DNA from: Streptomyces buecherae
GTDB lineage: Bacteria; Actinomycetota; Actinomycetes; Streptomycetales; Streptomycetaceae
Reading direction: 5' to 3'
Assembly (NCBI RefSeq): GCF_014295035.1
Contig: NZ_CP060404.1
Coordinates: 372,001 to 436,000, forward strand
Length of the DNA: 64,000 nt
How positions within the stretch are numbered: the stretch's first letter is position 1; each line of letters starts with the position of its first letter. This document shows positions 60,921-64,000 of this stretch, piece by piece. The position numbers and the translations under genes were made by a program. Below the pieces are notes generated by a model. It worked only from the letters and a program-made list of their open reading frames with translations. It was not told where the DNA came from and searched no databases.

Positions 60921-61614
60921 GGGTTCCTCTCGGGGAACGGAAGGGGGCCCGAGGTGTCGGGCCCGGTGGAGGGAGCGGTGCGGTACGTCGCGAGCGGCCC
61001 GCGGCCGGTTCGTGGGGCCGGCGCACCCGTGCCAGGGGGTGCCCCGAGGCGGTGTGCCGGGCGCGGCGGACGGGGACGGGCGTGGCGCGGGGAGCGGGCT
61101 GACGATGTGGCGAGCGGATCAGTCGGCTGGCGCGGGCCCCTGTGCCGGACCGACCCTCCCGCTGCGGGGCCCACCGAGATCGTCGGGGAGGGTCAGCTTC
61201 GTACGCCGCCCGTCGGGATGGGCGGGGCGGCTGGGAGAGGGGTGAGGGCAGCTCCGACGGCATCCGCGGCTGCGGCCACGAGCGCGTGCGGGGCATACCG
61301 GACCATGGCCTGATCATGTCCCTCGCCCCGGGTCCGGTCGAGCGGTTTTCCCAGCTCGGCCGCGCGGCCGAGGAGCGTCCCGCGCTCCCGCCGCCTCGTG
61401 AGCCCAGGCCACCCCGCTGCCCCCGAGCGCCCCGCCCCCGCGCGCCGCTTTCCCCGCCTTCTGCTCCGTTCCCCCATCACCCCGGTGGCCCACTGGCCCC
61501 TGTCGTCTCCGGCGCCCCAGGTGCCCCGTGGTGGGCCGGCCCGTGGGGTCGTCCCGGCCCTTCGGGTTTCCTTCGGTGGCGTTCACGGGACACCCGGGGC
61601 ACACCGACGTCGGT

Positions 61615-61620
61615 TACGCT
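61615..61620 (+). promoter_or_regulatory. -10 box of the VTT-domain gene
   Basis: TACGCT lies 6 nt before the GTG at 61627, without a ribosome site, again indicating a leaderless transcript and supporting that start over an upstream in-frame one. Confidence 0.45.
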
Positions 61621-61626
61621 CCACCG

Positions 61627-62418
61627 GTGTTCGAACCTGCCGCGCAGTCTCCCCGCCGCCTCGCGTGGTGCGCCCGGGCGTTGCTGTCCCCGCGCGCCCG
61701 GCTCGGCCTGCTCATCCTGCTGCTGGTCAGCGCGGGCACGGCGGTGCTCATCCTCGAACCGCAGCGACTGATACGCGACGGCTGGCCACCCCAGATGTCG
61801 GGGGCAGCCGCCGTGGTGGTGTTCGCTGCCGCGTACGGGCTCTGCACCTCGGCCCTGGTGCCCAGACCGCTGCTCAACCTCGCGGCCGGGGCCCTGTTCG
61901 GCAGCCAGGCGGGGCTGCCGGCGGCGGTGGCCGGGACCGTGCTCGGCGCGGGCATCGCCTTCGGCCTGGGCCGACTCCTCGGGCAGGACGCGCTACGACC
62001 GCTGTTGCGGGCCCGTCCGCTGGCGATGGCCGACCGGCAACTGAGCGACCACGGCTTCCGCTCGATGCTGGCGCTGCGCCTCTTCCCGGGCATCCCTTTC
62101 GCCGCCGCGAACTACTGCGCGGCGATCTCCCGGATGGGCTGGCTGCCGTTCCTGCTGGCGACGGGGCTCGGCAGCGTGCCGAACACGGCCGCCTACGTCA
62201 TCGCGGGCAGCCGCGCCTCGACGCCCACCTCGCCCGCCTTCCTCATCTCGATGGCCTTCATCGCCGTCACCGGGCTGGCCGCCGTGCTGGTCGCCTGGCG
62301 CAAGCGCGCGACGCTGCGCGACCGCCCCGCGCCGGCGCCCGAGGCGTCCACGGCGCGGGAGCAGGCCCCCGAGGTGCGGGAAGACGCGCCGAGGGCCGCC
62401 GCGGCGCCGGGCGCGTGA
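61627..62418 (+). CDS. TVP38/TMEM64-family (VTT domain) membrane protein
   Basis: 263 residues from GTG 61627, six or so membrane segments. VTT/SNARE-assoc marks: 'LNLAAGALFGSQAGLPAAVAGTVLGAGIAFGLGRLLG' and 'LFPGIPFAAANYCAAISRMGWLPFLLATGLGSVPNTAAYVIAG', the conserved re-entrant helices of the DedA/TVP38 group, now known as lipid scramblase/undecaprenyl-phosphate flippase relatives. It lies 285 bp before uppP, which also handles undecaprenyl phosphate; a shared lipid-carrier role is possible. Confidence 0.82.
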   Translation: MFEPAAQSPRRLAWCARALLSPRARLGLLILLLVSAGTAVLILEPQRLIRDGWPPQMSGAAAVVVFAAAYGLCTSALVPRPLLNLAAGALFGSQAGLPAAVAGTVLGAGIAFGLGRLLGQDALRPLLRARPLAMADRQLSDHGFRSMLALRLFPGIPFAAANYCAAISRMGWLPFLLATGLGSVPNTAAYVIAGSRASTPTSPAFLISMAFIAVTGLAAVLVAWRKRATLRDRPAPAPEASTAREQAPEVREDAPRAAAAPGA

Positions 62419-62703
62419 CAGCTCGCGGGGGCGGGGAGCCGAGGGCTCTGTCCGCGGCTTCATGAACGGACGCTACGCTGCCCCCTGACTGGTGGATGAT
62501 CGTGGTCGGGCCGTGACCCTGCCGGCCGCGCAGCCCACCGGTGTCCCGTCAGCTCACTCAGCGAAAGCCAGCATGAGTCCGGCCAGACCACTTCCCGCAT
62601 GACCGCGCCCGCGCACGCGCGTCGCACGCCTGCCCAGAAACCGCCCTTGACCCGCATCCTTGCTGGTCAGAACGTGATCAGCATTTGGATGGCATAGATA
62701 TCG

Positions 62704-63576
62704 ATGTCTTGGTTTGAATCCTTCATCCTCGGACTCGTCCAGGGCTTGACCGAGTTTCTGCCGATCTCCTCCAGTGCCCATCTGCGGCTGACGGCGGCGT
62801 TCGCCGGATGGAACGACCCCGGGCCGGCCTTCACCGCGATCACCCAGATCGGCACCGAGGCCGCGGTGATCATCTACTTCCGCAAGGACATCGCGCGGAT
62901 CGTCTCCGCCTGGTGCCGGTCGCTGTTCAACAAGCAGCTACGCGGCGACCACGACGCCAAGATGGGCTGGCTGGTCATCGTCGGGTCGATTCCGATCGGC
63001 GTGCTCGGCCTGACGCTCCAGGACGCGATCGACGGCCCGTTCCGCGACCTACGGCTGATCGCGACGACGCTGGTGGTGCTCGGCATCGTGCTCGCCATAG
63101 CGGACCGGCTGGCGGCCCGTGACGAGACGGGCGGCCGACACCGGGCGGTCAAGCACCGCAAGGGCCTGGACGAACTGACCACGCGGGACGGCCTGCTGTA
63201 CGGCATCTGCCAGGCCATGGCGCTGGTGCCCGGCGTCTCCCGGTCCGGCGCGACCATCAGCGGCGGCCTCTTCCTCGGCTACACCCGCGAGGCCGCGGCC
63301 CGCTACTCGTTCCTGCTGGCCATCCCCGCGGTGCTGGCCTCGGGCGCGTTCGAGCTCAAGGACGCCGGCCAGGGCCACGTGTCGTGGGGGCCGACGATCT
63401 TCGCGACGGTCATCGCGTTCGTCGTGGGGTACGCGGTCATCGCCTGGTTCATGCGGTTCATCTCCACGAAGAGCTTCATGCCGTTCGTGTACTACCGCGT
63501 GCTGCTCGGCCTGGTCCTCTTCGCCCTCGTCGGCTTCGACGTCCTGAGCCCGCACGCGGGCGAGTCGGGCGACTAG
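62704..63576 (+). CDS. uppP: Undecaprenyl-diphosphatase
   Basis: 290 residues; BacA/UppP family. The two diagnostic motifs are intact: 'GLVQGLTEFLPISSSAHL' (E and the SSSAH stretch) and 'ALVPGVSRSGATISGGLFLG' (PGxSRSGAT). Eight membrane segments. It dephosphorylates undecaprenyl pyrophosphate, recycling the lipid carrier of peptidoglycan and teichoic-acid synthesis, and confers bacitracin tolerance. A tight cluster of hairpins follows. Confidence 0.93.
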   Translation: MSWFESFILGLVQGLTEFLPISSSAHLRLTAAFAGWNDPGPAFTAITQIGTEAAVIIYFRKDIARIVSAWCRSLFNKQLRGDHDAKMGWLVIVGSIPIGVLGLTLQDAIDGPFRDLRLIATTLVVLGIVLAIADRLAARDETGGRHRAVKHRKGLDELTTRDGLLYGICQAMALVPGVSRSGATISGGLFLGYTREAAARYSFLLAIPAVLASGAFELKDAGQGHVSWGPTIFATVIAFVVGYAVIAWFMRFISTKSFMPFVYYRVLLGLVLFALVGFDVLSPHAGESGD

Positions 63577-63601
63577 AGGCCATGAGGAGCCTCATTTAGC
63601 C

Positions 63602-63620
63602 GACGATCTTCATGATCGTC
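63602..63620. terminator. Small hairpin after uppP
   Basis: GACGATC/GATCGTC (63602-63608 and 63614-63620) followed by a T-rich stretch, 25 nt after the uppP stop. It looks like a weak or regulatory terminator. Confidence 0.5.
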
Positions 63621-63655
63621 TCCCATTTCTCTCCCATGGGAAAGGGAGCATCCAC

Positions 63656-63690
63656 CGCCCCGCCCGCGCCGTCAGGCCGCGGGCGGGGCG
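63656..63690. terminator. Strong terminator hairpin
   Basis: Perfect 13-bp stem (63656-63668 and 63678-63690) between uppP and the partial gene at the window end. Confidence 0.7.
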
Positions 63691-63781
63691 TGGTGCGTGG
63701 CGCCCGTGGCTGCGCGGCGCCCCCCGGCACAGGGGCACGGCGGGCGGGCAAGGAGCGCGGGCGATCAGGAAGCGTGGAAGG

Positions 63782-64000
63782 TCAGGAGGTGCGGCGCTCG
63801 CGCCCGGCGCGCCAGCTCGCCACCACGTCCTCGACGTCGTACGGCACGAGGTTGAGCGGCGGGCCCTCCGGCGGGCGGGCCAGCGCCGCGCGGATCTTCT
63901 CGTTGATCTCCTCGACGATGCGGCGGGCCATCCGCTCGGACGGCGCCCTGGTCGCCGCCTCCCGCGCGTCCTCGGCCTCCTTGCGCAAGGCCAGGCTCGG
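63782..64000 (-). CDS. C-terminal part of an unidentified protein
   Basis: The frame runs off the right edge. The visible ~72 C-terminal residues ('RKEAEDAREAATRAPSERMARRIVEEINEKIRAALARPPEGPPLNLVPYDVEDVVASWRAGRERRTS') are a charged helix and a short tail, with no recognised domain. A TTG could start a short gene within the window, but upstream codons continue the frame, so it is more likely the end of a longer gene. Convergent with uppP. Confidence 0.55.
   Translation of the reverse strand, partial: PSLALRKEAEDAREAATRAPSERMARRIVEEINEKIRAALARPPEGPPLNLVPYDVEDVVASWRAGRERRTS

Noticed and set aside
1..64000. CRISPR arrays, tRNA/rRNA genes, insertion sequences, phage genes
   Set aside because: No regularly spaced repeats, tRNA cloverleaf, rRNA stretch, transposase or phage structural protein was found on reading either strand.

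Overview
The window is high-GC actinobacterial DNA that looks like a Streptomyces chromosome. The signs are very strong G/C bias at third codon positions, frequent GTG and TTG starts, many leaderless-looking starts (an ANNNT-type -10 box 5-9 nt before the initiation codon), F420-type luciferase-like enzymes, a Tuf3-type second EF-Tu, and a divergent crtE/crtY carotenoid locus. No rRNA, tRNA, CRISPR array, intact insertion sequence or phage was seen. Gene order is mostly ordinary chromosomal and housekeeping, with a few accessory or decaying patches.

Layout. 1-2.4 kb: ArsR-type regulator coupled to an MFS exporter, then a small membrane protein. 2.6-6.2 kb: a translationally coupled pair, a processive family-2 glycosyltransferase fused to receiver-like and degenerate GGDEF-like domains, and a membrane O-acyltransferase; together they look like an exopolysaccharide synthase with its decorating enzyme. 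7.3-10.3 kb: orphan type II thioesterase, SAM methyltransferase, LLM oxidoreductase. 10.7-13.3 kb: two overlapping CNNM/CBS membrane proteins. 13.4-17 kb: MazG-like protein, SGNH hydrolase, purB and a Mug-type DNA glycosylase. 17-20.8 kb: ABC exporter divergent from a NarL-type two-component system. 20.9-23.1 kb: ROK repressor and GntR/UTRA regulator.

23.4-26.5 kb holds a ruined carotenoid locus. crtE is open, but crtI keeps only about 17 codons with a mutated start, crtY carries several frameshifts and a stop, and only the 3' end of a crtU-like gene remains. 26.5-34.8 kb: conserved hypothetical protein, FAD oxidoreductase, secreted VCBS/FG-GAP protein, pentapeptide-repeat membrane protein behind an 11-bp-phased direct-repeat array, SDR, DUF2795 protein, alpha/beta hydrolase. 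34.9-37.7 kb: EamA exporter divergent from a MocR regulator. 38-43 kb: Tat-exported PhoD phosphatase with a possible PHO box, ACT-GNAT acetyltransferase, DUF885 protein. 43-49.6 kb: sbcCD, YigZ, CoA-binding protein, YbaK-like protein. 49.9-56 kb: hexapeptide transferase, VOC protein, gamma-carbonic-anhydrase-like protein, DoxX/TetR divergent pair around a long operator, MFS exporter with a C-rich leader, DUF4442 thioesterase. 56.1-64 kb: proline-rich membrane protein, MFS exporter, spermidine-synthase-like protein, a divergent EF-Tu paralogue with broken GTPase motifs, VTT-domain membrane protein, uppP and a truncated gene at the edge.

The best leads for something new are the EF-Tu-like protein that has lost most GTPase signature residues, the receiver/GGDEF/GT2 fusion with its coupled acyltransferase, and several clear but unassigned regulatory DNA elements.
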